Shown: piece by piece, positions 1 through 15,000 of the stretch
How the letters are laid out: each line of letters begins with the position of its first letter
Numbering within the stretch: position 1 is the first letter of the stretch
Assembly (NCBI GenBank): GCA_007922305.1
Contig: ML677334.1
Span: 23,729,074 to 23,793,073 of the forward strand
Length of the DNA: 64,000 nt
Direction: 5' to 3'
Origin: Dermatemys mawii
Lineage: Eukaryota > Chordata > Testudines > Dermatemydidae
Translations under genes and position numbers: made by a program
Notes under the pieces: generated by a model
The model's input: the letters and a program-made list of their open reading frames with translations, nothing else
Told to the model about the DNA's origin: nothing
The model's database searches: none

Positions 1-50
1 GTGAGAAGGCTGCGGTTCATCAGCTAGAAGAAGAATATGAAACCCTGCTG
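1..50 (+). CDS. DSP: DSP exon 6 (3' part only)
   Basis: Reads [16 protein letters not shown] in the plakin domain and ends at a codon boundary before donor GTAAGC. The 5' edge is the window edge. Confidence 0.93.
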
Positions 51-3000
51 GTAAGCACAACCTTCGTTTACGTCAGACATGTTTGGGATACGTGCTCTGT
101 TTGAGTCATTGCTTACATTTGATACAATAAGGATAAAATAGGCTCTTGTACAGAGGCCCAACACACAGCTTGTGCACCTTGCGAGTCCCACTTCAGCCCA
201 ATCTGAGAGGGGTGAATTTCATCCTCCCTGTTTAAGAGGCAGACTGGATTTTAAAACATAGATTGTGACAGTGTCTTAATTCACGCTTTTGTACTGTACT
301 CTTTTATGCATCTTGTTGACCTGAGTTCCACTTTCAGGGGTCTGTTCTGCTGTTGGCATATGAATGTAACTCCCACTAGTAGTAATGGGACTTAGTGGTG
401 GGAGCAGCAAAACTGACCCCTTCATTTTTTGGTATCTTTCTTGCCTGTGAGAGTCACTCCCTACTATTTGCTGCAATGGTACCTGAAGTTCACTACTCTC
501 TGATCCACAGCAGATTTATCTCTTGCTGGGCTCTGCTAATGGTTGTACCAATAACAATCACACATTGTGTTCCTCTTTAGTTCAATGGGGCTTTCTTGAA
601 CTGTTTCCTCCTTTTGGAAGTAAATAGATGAACCTCTTTAATAACTCAAACCCGCTCAACAAAACATATACAAATACTGAATCATGCGGTTATATTTATG
701 CTTGAACCAAATGTTTTCAGAGGCTGATGACTTCTGGAGCCCACTACTTAATAAATCCAGACGCTTCATCTATTTTCAACAGATGTTTTGTATTAATTAT
801 AAAAGAAGGTGCATTTTGTGATTCTGATTTTTTTTTTTTAAACTTATGGTTTTATTGTTTCCTTGTAGAGGTCGTCTTTTGAGAGAATGGATCAACTGCG
901 TCAGTTTCAGAACCTCATTCAAGCCACTAGCAGAGAGATCATGTGGATCAATGACTGTGAGGAAGAGGAGCTTCTGTATGACTGGAGTGACAGGAACACA
1001 GATATTGCCAGGAAACAGGAGGCCTTTTCTGTAAGTTAGTGCCAAAAAACCCATCCCTGTGACTTTTAATAATAAATCCTGATGATGGGGCACTGCACTG
1101 CTCAGGAGTCTGGTACTGTGTCTGAATTCCTTCACTTTCCAGATTGTTAGTTTGTATTATCCCAGTTGGGTAGTTACTGTGAGGTGGGTATTTAAATCAG
1201 GATTGGATGCCTTTCTAAAAGATAGGCTGTAGCTAAACTAGAAGTCATGGACTTGCTGCAGGAGCCGTTGGTAGATATTCTATACCCTGTGCTAAGCAGG
1301 AGGTCAGACTAGATAGCCATAATGGTCTTTTCTGGCTTTAAAATCTGTGACTCTCTGGTGCCCTTTGTGATATGGCTTGGTTACCTCAGGCCAGGTCCTT
1401 ATGGACGGATAGCCACATCTAAAAACCCCACTATTTCCATCAACATTTCTGTTGGCAAACTGTGCAGAGACCGATGATCACATGGACAGAAGAAATGACT
1501 CTCTCCTCTCTACTGATTCTCTCTCGGCACGCAGGGCATGTTGGGGGGGAGAGCTTGAATTGTCGCTGCCTGTGTCCTTCACTGTCCAGCTGTCTAAATG
1601 CAGCATCTTTCCCAAGCACCGCATTCCTTTAAAGAAGAAAACAAAATTTACCTTCCTCAACAGATACTTTCTTAGTCATGTTATGTTAGATTTTGCAAAG
1701 TGTTGCAAATTTTCCTTTGTTCACTGCATGTAGACAGGAAGAGCTAGAGGGTGGCTTTGTTGCCCTGCAAAGGGAGCAGTGCAGAGCTGTATAGCCTCAG
1801 GAGTAGCACTGGAGAAGTTGTTCTCTTAACATTTTTTTTTTTATGGACTACATTAATATATTACATCTAATTATTTAATTTTTATACGCTAGTAGTTTTC
1901 TGCAGTACTTTTTCAGCCTTTAACAATCACGTCATTATCTTGTTTAATAGAGTTTCCAAAAAATGTTAATTTGCCTTTGAAGTGTTGTTTAATGCTGTGC
2001 TTTGTATTCCCAGAAACGCATGAGCCAGTTGGAGCTTAAAGAGAAAGAGCTCAACAAACTTAAGCAAGAAAGTGACCAGCTAGTGCTCAATCAGCACCCT
2101 GCTTCTGACAAAATTGAGGTAGGTTAGGCTGTCTGGGATTAAACCCGATCCCATAGCTCTTCTGTGAGTGAAATTCCCAGTGAAGTGGAAGGTCTGTAAA
2201 TTAAATCCCATATTTGTATGACAGCTTCAGGGAGACTCGTTTGTTGGCAAAACAGATCATTTTCCTAAAGACAAGTGTGTTTCATGGTTGGTCTTAAGGC
2301 AATATTTAGGTCTTAAGGCAATATTTAGGCAATATTTAGGTCTTAAAGCAATATCCTAAATTCCTTCATCTCACGTGAATTGATTTATATGAGACATAGT
2401 TAATTGTAGCTAGGCATCTCATTCTTGTTGCTCTGATTGTTTAGCTGCCCGGTTTTTGAAAGTAGCCACATTTTCTCCAACTGAAATTTAGAATGTAAAT
2501 CAGTAGTTAGGCCAAGAAATTTTGTTTTCACAGTTTGGAATATGTTGTTTTGTCTTATCTAACATTTAAAGGGACTCCATCAATTTGAAAATAACATTTC
2601 TGTATGAAAATATTAGAACTACTATAGTTACAAATAACATCTAAGAACACTGTTACTGAAAAGCTACTGGGGAAAAAAAAGATTGTCAAATGCATGAAGT
2701 AAGCAGTCCTTTTGTGTAAGGTCAATATTCAGCATTTTGTCTCTATAGTCAGTTAGCTGCTCAGTTGCTTCCTTGCTGAAAAGTGTAATTATTTGCATGA
2801 GTCAGTCACTCACAGTTGCATGTATTTACAGTAGCAGACCCTGACTTTGTAGGTAATTGAAAGAAAAAGAATCATGTTCTAGGCTTGAGGTGAGTGGAAG
2901 ATTGGTGCAATGAATCATGTTCTTTTTTTAAATTATTTTTTGTAGGCATACATGGACACACTGCAAACTCAGTGGAGCTGGATTCTTCAGATCACCAAAT

Positions 3001-6000
3001 GCATTGATGTTCATCTGAAGGAGAACGCAGCATACTTTCAGGTGAGTTCTGGTGTCTGCAGTAATGCTCTTTGTGCATCAGAAGTTTTTATTCCTCTTCA
3101 TTTATACTTCAAGCATTGTATAACTTTTTTTTTGAAACTGTCACATTTCAAAACTCAATTAGATTACTACCAATTTTGAGTAACATAAGACCATGTTCTC
3201 TGTCCCTTCCTGGAGTAAAATTCCCATTGATTTCACTGTGAGCTTTGCTCAAGTAAGAACTGCAGAATTTGGCCTGTTGATTTGACCAGTGATTCATAGG
3301 AAGTCTGGCATATCACTTACTTCTGTAATTGATTAAAGGCATGAATGGTGTCCCTAGGTACCTGAAAGCCATTTTTCCTATGTCCAAATCTTCATAAATT
3401 CATATAATTATGTATCAAGTACCAAGTAACATTATATTATTGTTTTATACACTGCACTTCTCCATAATGTGAATTGGGATTCTCATGTTAGATAATGAGT
3501 CTGATTCCTTTTACTTGTGAAAATACCCATCTCTTCTTAAAGGAGTAGTGTTTGAGAGTTCTGCATAACTGAAATCACAATCCTTCTTTGTAGTTTTTTG
3601 AAGAGGCCCAGTCAACTGAAAACTACCTGAAGAACCTACAGGACTCTGTCAGAAAGAAGTACATATGTGATAAGAACATGTCACTCCAGAGCCTGCTGGA
3701 ACAGATCAAAGAACTTGAGGTACTGTCACACCTTGCAGATTTCACTAACAAATTATGAGCCTGCTCCAACTGAAATCAATAGCAAAACTCTCATTGATTT
3801 CAGTGGACGCAGGATTGGGCCCATTTTGGGTATGAATGCACTCAGTACTCTAGAGTATAAGACAGAATGACACTAGGTTGTTGGATCTTTCTGGTGATGT
3901 CTCATACGTGGGTCAGCATCATTTGAATTTGTATTTCAACACTTCATAGGCAACTTTGCTCAACATTGTGTTATGTTTATATAGCGTGGACCCAGCTCAT
4001 TCTCAGGTGTAAGGCGTGCTAGAAAATAGAGAGAACAGGCATCAGATGAATCTGTAGGCACCAAAACAGATTCTCTTCCTTTCCCTCCAAAAAAGTATTG
4101 TATGCTTAATAAAGGATCTAACACACAATTTTATATTGTAGTACTTGGTAAATCTTAAGACTGTGAGCTATATTTGACTTACATGTTTGTTCATCAGGAG
4201 CTGGTCATACAGTCCTGACTTAGTCCTTATTCAGAGAAAACAGCCAATGATTTTAACGGCTTGCCTGAACAAGAACTGGGTGAAGATTCAGGGTGTTATT
4301 GTTTGACTCTGAGAGCATGCATAGTGTGCTATGCCCCACGCTTTTGCACTTCACTTTAAACAAGTCATAGATCTAGATAAAACACTGTGGGTTCCCTCAG
4401 TAGCTGTCAGAGCTGTAAAAATACTTCAATTCACTTACAGCCTTTTAAAAAAAAAACTACAGTATTTTCATAAATCAAATCCCGGTCCTGTTGAGGTCAA
4501 TAGAAGTTTTGCTACTGGTTTCAGGGAGAGCCAGATGTGGGCCGTTGTGACATTAATACAGATGTGTGAAGAGAATGTTTTGGTTTTTTTTTTAAATGAA
4601 GTGTTAAAATACAATTTGCCTTTCCAGAATGAACGAGAGAAAATTTTGGAATACAAGAGGCAGGTGCAGAACTTGGTGAATAAGTCCAGGAAGATTGTGC
4701 AGCTGAAGCCTCGTAACCCAGACTATAGGAGTAACAAGCCCATTATCCTCAAGGCCCTGTGTGACTACAAACAGGATCTGGTAGAGTACTCATTACAGAT
4801 TGAGAATGAACACGATAAAATGTAGAGCTGACCAAATAATTCCCAACGAATCACTGATCTGACAAATGTAACCCTTTAATCCTCTCTTGGTCAAAAAGAT
4901 TAGAATGTTTTGGATTTATTTGAATCTTCCTGAATAGTTTGCCCAAATATTCGTAACTTTACTGTGTCACTTAGTTGTTATTGGTCAGAGAGTGTGCATT
5001 CTATTGTTTCTGACCCCTGACTGGATGAATTCACAGTTTGTCCTGGAGCACAATATTTATGTATGCAAATGTAAAGTTCCTCTGTGGCTCAGAGGGCCAG
5101 TACAAGGTTCTCCCCACCACTTAAATGCTGATGGGGAACTGCAGGTGGAGCAGCCATTGAGAGGTGCCTGAACAGCCCTGCATGCTGTGGAAATGGTCTC
5201 CACGCCAACCTTAAACCTGTATTCATGACTGCACGGTGCCTGAGTAATTGACCTGTACACTGGAGAGTTCTTTGAGGGCAAACAGAGGGAGAAATCTTCC
5301 CTTCCTGGATATGGAGGACAGTGGAGATGCATTGTGGCCATGACTATAGCCTTAGGGCTGCAGGAGTTCCTGGCAGACATGGATGGTGGATCTGGGTAAT
5401 TATGGCCCACAAGCATGGTGCTTTGGGAAATGCCAGTGAGACACTGGGTCTCCTTAGGCCACCGTAGGAAGTGGGTGAAAGCCACAGACCACCCCCCAGT
5501 TAATGGTATGTCTGTTTTGCCTAGAAGAACCATATTTTGCTTAAGCTTAAGAAAAATATTTTAAAAAATAATTCTCCGGCTTTCCTTGCAGAAAACAGTG
5601 CGCAAAGGAGATGAATGCATACTGAAGGACAACACCGAACGCAGCAAATGGCTCGTGACTGGCCCAGGAGGAGTGGATATGCTGGTGCCATCTGTCAGTC
5701 TTATTATTCCTCCTCCTAATCCATTAGCTGTAGATCTTGCTACTAAGTGAGTTACTGACAAGGTTCTGAATATTTTGCCTAAGTCTGGGAAGTCTGTTGA
5801 AAAAGCCCTGCTTTATAATTTGGGCCTGATCAGGCACAGGAGTAAAGGATCAAGTATTTGTAGAAATTCACCCCAGGGATGAAACTTGGTGCATACTAAG
5901 AACATTTAAAAATCAAATGTTGTCTGTCCGCATCCCTGCTCCCTAACAATCTCCGCTGCCTTGGAGCTATTGGCAATTGACACTGATTAGAGCAGACCAC

Positions 6001-9000
6001 AGGCTACTCTCACTTGTGCCAGGGACTGTCCTGGTGTGAAGCAGCTATAGGATTGGGAACTTCCCCTCTGACAGCCACTCGCTGTCCAGATCCACACTCC
6101 TGGACAGCAGTTTTGAGTCTGGCCTGGAGAGTCTGAATTGTCTTCAGCCAAAACTTTTTGTGGCTTTTGCTGGTTTGTGTCACACTTCTAACCTCGCTGT
6201 AATGTGGCCTGCATGGGAGGGGGAAAAATGGATTATGCCCCTTTTTTGCTGCATCGTCATGTGTAAAAGCCTCCTTCCTTTTCACTAGTGGCTTCACGTG
6301 TCCTCGTGATTAAAATACATTGTAGAACTTGAAATACTACCTGTAAATTAATTTGTATGTTCTGGTTTAAAAATAAGCAAAAGCTAATTGACAGGAATCA
6401 TTTCTTGTCACAGGCCAGTCTCAGCACACAGCTATACAGGCTGGCTGGAGTTTCTCAAACTAATGTTTCTGTGATGGGCAGGAGGCTTGGAAGTTCTAAT
6501 TGATTGTGAAATCTCTTTTTCCATCTCAGGATTGAGCAGTACTATGAAGCTATTCTGGCTCTGTGGAACCAGCTATACATCAACATGAAGAGTCTGGTGT
6601 CCTGGCACTATTGCATGATTGACATTGAGAAAATCAAGGCTATGACTATTGCTAAGGTGAGTATTCAATTGGCCTTCAGTGGTGCTCAGCCTTTTTATAC
6701 AGCTATGCCAGTTGACTAGACTTCTTGCTATACCAAGCAGTACTTGCTATGTCCCAGTCAGTTGTCTCAGTAACACACACTAGAATGCGGGGAGCTCTAA
6801 ACTCCCAGTACTGTAATTTTAGAACAGCCTAAACTCTATCTCAGGTTACAACATGCACATTCATTAGAGCCTAAGTGACTACAAAAATTTAGATCCACAT
6901 CCGATTCATGAACCGCAGAGATGGTAAACAATACAACCGCATGCACGGATGCAGATATCGTTGGATATAAAGCAAATAGCAACGGATTTGTAGGGCTCCA
7001 CACATTCATTTGGTAGAAGGACAGTGGGAATGTATTGGGGTCCAGAACAGCAATTCGTCATTGAAGTGGGCCGAAGCTCCGAAAATCAGTCACCAAAAGC
7101 CTGAAGTACTAGTATTGCCGCTGACGTCACATGTAGTCATGTCTAGAACCACTATGTTAGACTTTCTGACTTTGTGCCAGGGACTATAGATGTATAAAAC
7201 CTTTCATTCTATTAATGGAGAAGCAAAACATATTCCTGTTTGACTGTGGCAGGGATGTACTGGAAGATGAGCAAGTGGGAGAGTTTGCCTTATGGGTCTT
7301 TTCATAGCACCCGCTCCATTATGAACTGCTGGTGCTGAGGTGTGAACAGCAGATCCATTAAGTTACATTCACTCTCTGGCTTTCAAAGTTTGGTGGTATC
7401 TGCTCTACAGAGCACTCACTTTCAGTTAGATAGGCTGGGGAACTTCGTTTTGAAGTGTGCATCCTCTATTGTTTCATAGCACAGCTCGGCTAATATATTT
7501 CCTGGTGATTAACTTATCATTAGCCTGCTCTAGTTGTTCCATTTTTAATAATTTCTGCATCTGTGTTTTAGCTGAAAACAATGCGCACGGAAGATTATCA
7601 GAGAATCATCACTGATCTGGAGATCCATTACCAAGAATTCCTTAGGAACAGTCAAGGCTCAGAGATGTTTGGTGATGAAGACAAACGGAAAATCCAGACT
7701 CAGTTCACTGATGCTCAGAAGCACTATCAAACCCTGGTTATACAACTGCCAAATCAACGACCGCAGCAACAGCAGCAACAGCAGAAAGGTTTGTTATCAG
7801 TGTTTTTTTTTTAGTGATTGAATGTATTTTTTTAAGAAAATATTTATTATATTTTAAGCTCTCTCTTTGGCTAGGCCTGATCCAATGTAATTTAAAATCA
7901 ATAAAAAAGGCTCCTGTTGACTTCAATGGACATTGGATTGGGCCTTTACAGGCACAGGAGTAATTAAGAAAATCCACTTGAGATATGTGCCTAAGAACCT
8001 CTATTGCTTCTCCCAAGAAAACAAAACTGCATGAACAGTAGTTTGCACAGAGGAACAAATTGTGTTCTTCGTTACACTGATGTGAATCTGAACTTACCTC
8101 AGCAAAGTCAGTGGAGATGCTGTGGGTTTGCACCAGCACAAATGAGAGCAGAAGTTAGCCCATATTGTGTATTTATGGTGATATTTTTAATATAGCCTTT
8201 TCTTTGTGGCACCTGATTTTTGTTTGTTCTGTTACAGCTGCATAAGAACAGATGAAGGTTTGGGATCTTAGTTCCACAAGCCAAATGAATTGTTAGGTCA
8301 AATTGTTCTTGGCTTGATTTTGCATGTTAGCTCTTTGACAGATTTCATATGCCAATGGTTATCTCCCAATGTGTTCTGCAGTGGTAACAACTGAAGTCAC
8401 TCAGGTGGATTCATCAAAACAAGTTTTAATGAGTGAAAGAAACCGGGAACTTGAGAAGCAGGAGGCCTGGCTGCTGACAGAACTCCAGAAACTGCGTCGG
8501 CAAATAGAAATCTGTGAGATGCGGATGGTGCAACGAACCCCGCTCAGACTGGATCAGGGGGCTTCCCACAATTTTTCAGTCAAAATAAATGAGTTAGAGG
8601 TAAGTGCAGAAGTTTTTTCCCTGAGCCTTTCAGTCTCAGTGTGTACATTTTCAGCATACTCTGCTGGATTGCGTTACCGATCAGCTAGAAAATGCTAAAT
8701 CCTGTCCTTCTCTCAATTACACTCAAACACCCAGAGAAAAGACATTTTTTTAAGTGGGAACTGAGTATAGATTTATGGTTTGGATTTTCATTCTTTCCTT
8801 GGGGGATTAAACAGAAAGACAGCCATCTGATTTTGGAAGCAAACTCTATTGAACTAGATGCAGGCCCACCTGGCTTGTAGCAATACATGGGTTCACGTTT
8901 TGCACACATGCAAAAGCAATGTCATCACATTATTATCCTGCACAAATAATCCCTGACATAGGTGGCTGTAATCCGTGTGAAATGCAGACTGCATGCTCCA

Positions 9001-12000
9001 TGTTTATAGGCGCTGTCCTGAATTTTCCTTCCACTGCTTTGGCTGCAGCAGACCTATGGACTACGAACTCTGAACGGGGGAATGGATCAGAAAAGCGACA
9101 GCTGGGAGTTGCCCAAAAAGTCATAGCCAGGAGGGGATGTGCCTGTTCATAGCCTGAATTGGGCCCATTGTGTAATGATTAAAAATATGACCAGCCCCAG
9201 TTAATTGTATTAGACTGTACTTCAGTGCCCCCTTTAGGCAAGATACTTCAGTGGCTCAGACAGTGATAAGAAAAGAAGCTGATTTTCTCTTTCTGAACTG
9301 ACTCATTTTTCAAGGGTGAAATTCCCCAAGGGCATGGAGGTTGCAAAGGCCTCCAGAGAAGCAGGACCTTGGCAATGCTGCTGTAGGCGATTGGGCAGTG
9401 TTGGTCCCTGTAGAGCTGAACTCCATGTAGCCCAGCATAGAGCAGGAGGAGTTTGGGGGAGGAGTAGCCAGTGGTTCTACAGTTTTTGTGCTTGTACATA
9501 AAAGTGAGTAGAGCTGTGCCTAGAGGTAATAGGTGAATATTATTAATGCAGGTTGAGGACACTAATCCTCACTCCGATCCATTCGATCAAGTGAAATATT
9601 TTGGAGGGAAGATTAGTGGCGTATACACTGCAGAATGTTCATCTAGCCACGCGAAATGTAACTGCATAAAATGGACATCTGTCTCTCTCATCAGGGTATA
9701 CAGAAGGATTCAGAAACAATGGCCGACGCCCTCAACAAGCATAAGGACTTGCTGTCCAACTTCAGAGGCTCTGAAAAGTATGTCTATTTGCAGTTGGAGA
9801 TGACTAACTTGTTTCAGAAACTGGAAAATATTAATGGTGTCTCTGCTGGCTACTTAGACAGGTAAGAAAAAAGAAGTTATAACAACAAATCATGAACTTT
9901 AAACATTTTCCTTTCTCTTAACTAGTCCCATAAATCTCATAGATTCCCTTAGTCCAGAAATTTGCTCTTGTTTATCAGTTAAAAAAAGTTATTTTGTGTA
10001 GGGCCTTTCATATTAATATGTAACAAAGCACTTCCTAGAATTAATATTCTAGGCCTTGTTCCTGCAGGGTGGCCCATGTGAGTTGGCCCATACACCTATG
10101 TGGACTTCCATCTCTGTTTGTCTGGTGTAGCAGGGCTTTCTTTTATGTCACAGGCTCCCCATTTTGTCTAATAAGATGTAGTGAAATTACAGTGGTTTAG
10201 TGTGTGGGTGATGCTGGTGGCCTGTGATATCCAGCAGGTCAGATGAGATGATCTGGTGGTTTCTTCTGGCCTTAAACTCTGTTCCTGTAAAACCAAATAT
10301 CATTTTCCCGTGCAAGTTATACTGGATTTATTTTGGGTCACATTATTTATTGCAGTTTGAATGCACTGAGATCACTGCTCCAGGTTATTCTACAAGCAGA
10401 AGATGTGATCAAAGTATTCGAAGTCAGACTCACCGAAGAGGAAACGGTTTCTTTGGACCTTGATAAAGTGGAGGCTTACCGTGCCTGTCTGAAGGTAAGA
10501 GGTTAAATGCCTGCTGAAGTGCTGTATTGCTCAAAATTCCAAAGACGCTGGAAGTGGGAGATCCTCAGCTGGTATAAATCGGCATAGCTCTGCTGACTTT
10601 CAGTGGAATGATACTGATTTACACCACCTGAGGATCTGGCCCTGTAGTGTGTTGAAAGTTTCACAGGGTGATATTTGAGCTTTTCTGGCATCTCAGATGT
10701 GACCAGTGAAATCATCACGTTAGCCAGTGACCTGGTCCTGCGACGGAGCTTACCTCAGATCTTCCACTGAGAGTTAGGCACATGCAGCCCCTCAGCTGCA
10801 GGGTTGGACCCTACATGAATAGGTATCATCAGCTTTAACAGAAAATAGAGTTTGATTAAATGCTTTTACAGCTAGAGATTATGAATATTTATGGATCCTA
10901 TTGTAACGGTTAGGAACACTTTTCACACACTGCAATTCTATTTTAGATTCCTAGTGACTTTCAGGAATAAACCTGGGGGGGGGGCGGGGGGGGATGAGAG
11001 GGGACTTCTATGGTTGACTGAGTAAGAGGGTTAGTGTCTCCTAGATTTACTCCCCAAATACCTCCTCTTAATCAGTCTTCTTACTGAGGATGTCTGAAGA
11101 GTGCATGATCAGGTCCAAAGGGGATGAGCTACGCTTCTGAGACATGATTGTGCAAGCTGGGGATGGAGCGGCTGCCTTTATTATGAGTTTATTTGGATTT
11201 CATGTCTTTTGTAGGTTTAAGTTACTTGCAGTGGACCAGGTCCATAATTGGAGCAGCTGCTTTGTGCTTCACCGTGGGTAGAATCTGGCTATAAAGCCAA
11301 TTTATATGGCATTGGGATGATCACTCCAGAGTAAAGTCATCTTCTAGTAGAGTATACATTCCTATGCTGCTGCTCCATCCTACTGCTGGCATAGTGGGGA
11401 AAAGAGGATGTGGTTAGAGCAAAGAGGGCATAGCTGGGGTACCCTTATACCGTAACAATCCATAGCTGTAGTTTCAGCCACTTACGGCCATTTGCAGGCA
11501 TTGTAATTTAGAGCAGCCCCAAGGCTACTTGTGCTTTCACGCAGAGACCACCATGGAATAGAGCAACCCTAGGACTGGGGGAGTGCAAAGGCGGACTTTA
11601 CTTGCATGATATAGTTTGGTGACGCCCCAAATGTATTATTATTCAATTTATTATTTTTTAGTGTGTGATCTTCTGTGGTTTTTAAAAAGTCTACTATAAA
11701 GCTAATCTAAAGGAAAAAAAGTCTTGTTTAAAGATCCACAGATATTTTTTAAAAATACCATTCAATAAAAAGTATTCGGCAGTACTATGGCCTGATCCTA
11801 CAGAGGTTCTATGTACAGATAAATCCTCTGAAATTAAATGAGACTTTCAGGTATAAAGCAACTGGAAGAGCGGGCCAGACCTTTCCCATTTAAAATCCAC
11901 CCTTTACCATTTAAAAGAGCTGAGATGGTAGTCACAGACATTGAGAGCTCAATTCAAGGAGGCACTTATGTACATGCTTAATTTTAAGCACATTCTGAAG

Positions 12001-15000
12001 ACCTGTTGACATCCATATGGTTCAGTGCTTTGCTGAATCGGGGTCAAAATGCCGAAATCAGCCCTTATAACGCACTATACGTACTATAGAAGGTCAGGAC
12101 CTGGTGGGGAACTAAATGTTGTGGTGTTTTCTCTCACATCCAGAAAATGAAAGTGGACCTAAACCAGAAAAAGTCGTTGCTGAACACCCTGGATTCTGAG
12201 CTGCAGAAAGCAATGCAAATCCATTCACAGTCTTGCCAGGCTTATGTCCTCTATGATTTGGACCTGACAAAGTACACTGACAAAGTCAACCAGCTAACAG
12301 ACCGTTGGCACAGGGTGGAGAAACAGATAGACCACAGGTTTGTCTATATTTCCTAATAGTTCTCTCCCCCCTCCCATTGTTCTTGATATTCTGATAATCA
12401 TCATATTGTAGCTAGAAGGGAAAACAATGAGCTGATGTAACCAGCGTTCTGTGAATTTTGGTCCTCTCTGCATAGAGCTTGTTTTTTTGGCAATATAATT
12501 GTCAAAAAACAGGCTAAGCACACTTTACGCTTTGGATCTGTCCTACCCAACAGTGTCCTTTAGAATTTTGTTGGGGGAAGGGAAAGGTTTATATAACCTA
12601 ATACGAACTTAAATATTTTTAGAATTTTTTTTGTAAATGTCACTGAAAATAGTCGATTGATTGGATTTAAAACATTCCCATATAATGTTTTGCCACCTGA
12701 ACACTGCAACATTGTGCTAGTGTGTGAGAGCCAGAAAAATGAAACTGATTAATCTATATTCATTGTTTAGGTTGAATAAATTGAAAAAAAATTGAGCAGC
12801 ATGTACAGTAGAAAGGAAATTTGATTTTTTTAAAAAATATTATTTTATTTTAATATATTAGAGTCAAATCCTGCAGTTGTTACTTCAGGCACTGGTGCTG
12901 GAACAGTTTTTATAGTGGGGGAACTGAAGGCAGAAACCGTGTATTTGGGTTATTATTACTATTTCAAGCCAGGGGGTGCGGTAGCACTTCCATCACTCTT
13001 AGTTCCAGCACCAATGACTTCAGGCCAAATTCTTCTCTCAATTACAGTAAACAAACTTATGCTGATGTAAATCCAGATAATTGCATCAGTGGTCCTGATT
13101 CTTGTCATACTTAAGGTCTGATCAAACCCTTGTTTCCTCCCCCTTCCATCTCCTTCCCCTGAACCCTCCCTCCCAAATGTAATAGTCTCTCCAGTGACTT
13201 TGGTGGGAATTAGATCAGGCACTTATATGGTATCCTCACACAACAGTTAGGAAGCAAAATCCATATGGGGCAACTAAATAAGTGGTCTGATTTTTAGACG
13301 TGCTGAGAACTCGCAATTTGCACTGACATCTGAAAATAAGAGCAGTTATTTAGGTACCTAAATAAGGGTTTAGGTATAAATTTCATCATACAAATCTGAA
13401 AATTTTGACCTTAAATCTTTCCGCAGCAGCTGCTGCTGTTTTACCTCTTGTAATAATGAGCACAAAGAGACAGGATTGTTTAACATTTGAAAATTTGTGA
13501 AAAAAGAAACTACTTTTTACATTGATGGGTTTTTCTTTGTTTTTTCTAGATCATGGGATCTAGAAAGACAGGTCAAACAGCTCAGAACTTACCGTGATTT
13601 GTACCAGGCTCTGAACAAATGGATCTGTGATGCTAAGCGCAGGCAAGATGCTATTGAATCTGTGAAATTAGGAGATTGCAACACCATTATGAGATATTCA
13701 CATGAGCAAAAGGTATGTGGCACCTTGCTGCTGTGTGTTCAGTGACCCAGATTTTTAAAATGTATTAATTGTGCAGCAGCGTTGTATTCATAGTAGTGGC
13801 CTGTTTTCAGTTAGAAAAATATTTGCACTACCAAAAAACCAAAACCAAGCCACAGGCAAAAGGTTGCCTCAGGGTTTGTATGGTGTCAGTTGAAAAGTTG
13901 ATTAAACTTGGCCACTTGAGAAATGCAGCAACTATCCTGAGATGCTCCCTGTAAGTGACTTATTACAATTCTGAAATGGGTATGATACCTAAACATGGAA
14001 AACAGACTCTTCTTTTTTGCCGCTTCCCTCTTTGGGGCAGTGACTTCTATAGCTTTCTTCCCAAACTCATGATTATAGGCATGGCTGTCATGAAAGTTGG
14101 TCTCTCTACGATCTACTGACATCCAGGTCATGTACTGAGTCTTGGGCCTCCCCCTCGGTTGTCTTCCATCTGCGATCATTGCAAGGGCCTTCCTACCACC
14201 TTAAGTCTTAGGTTCTAACATGGAAATCAGACTGACCTGTGTATTTTCTGGGCATTATTCATAAGTATGACATTGTTAGGATTGATACTTCTATCATCCT
14301 ATAAATAAGCTTAGATAACTCACAATCAAAAAGGACATTAGAACATTGCCCACGAAATCCATTCTGGAAGTTACTGTCCTCCAGCTCTTAAAATACAGTG
14401 ACTGCCAGAACCGGAGTCCTTGCTGGTGTGTTGAGTGTTTAGAAATACCTGGTATTTCTATGCCAACTCATCCCTGCTCAAGTAGAGTCTAATTTTCTTT
14501 TCACAAAATTTCCAGCCTATTTTCAGGAGGAGAGGGGGAAGCCTGGAGCGCAGTGTGCCTCACAGAGTTCAGGGTCAGGAATGGTTTTGTCCATAAAGCA
14601 TTCAACTGCGGCTCAGAGAGGCTACGTTCAATTCCTGTCTCTGTCATTAACTTTCTAGGGGACTTTGATCAAGTCACCTACAGCCAGACTGTGAAGCTCA
14701 TTCTCATACTGGTGAGCACTTGCCATCTCAAGTAGTCCCATTGAAATCCCATGACTAGCTGCTCACCATTGTGTTCATAATTTGGCCCTCAGTCTATCTG
14801 TCCCTCAGGGCAGGGCTACTCTACCGCTTAAGCAATGCAAGTTAGATCAACTTAGGGGGTGTGAACCCCCGACCCCAAAGTGACACAAGTTTAGCACTGT
14901 CCACGTCGGCGCTGTGTCAGCAGGAGATGCTCTTCCACTAACCTAGGTTCCGCTTCTTGCCGAAGTGATTAGGCTGTTGGGAAAGCACTCACCTGTCCGC

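Noticed and set aside
4331..4825. Long open frame treated as a stand-alone gene
   Set aside because: Only 4628-4780 is coding (DSP exon 11). The rest is chance intron on both sides.
5057..5533. 158-codon frame on the - strand in DSP intron 11
   Set aside because: No homology recognised, no start or splice context, single frame only.
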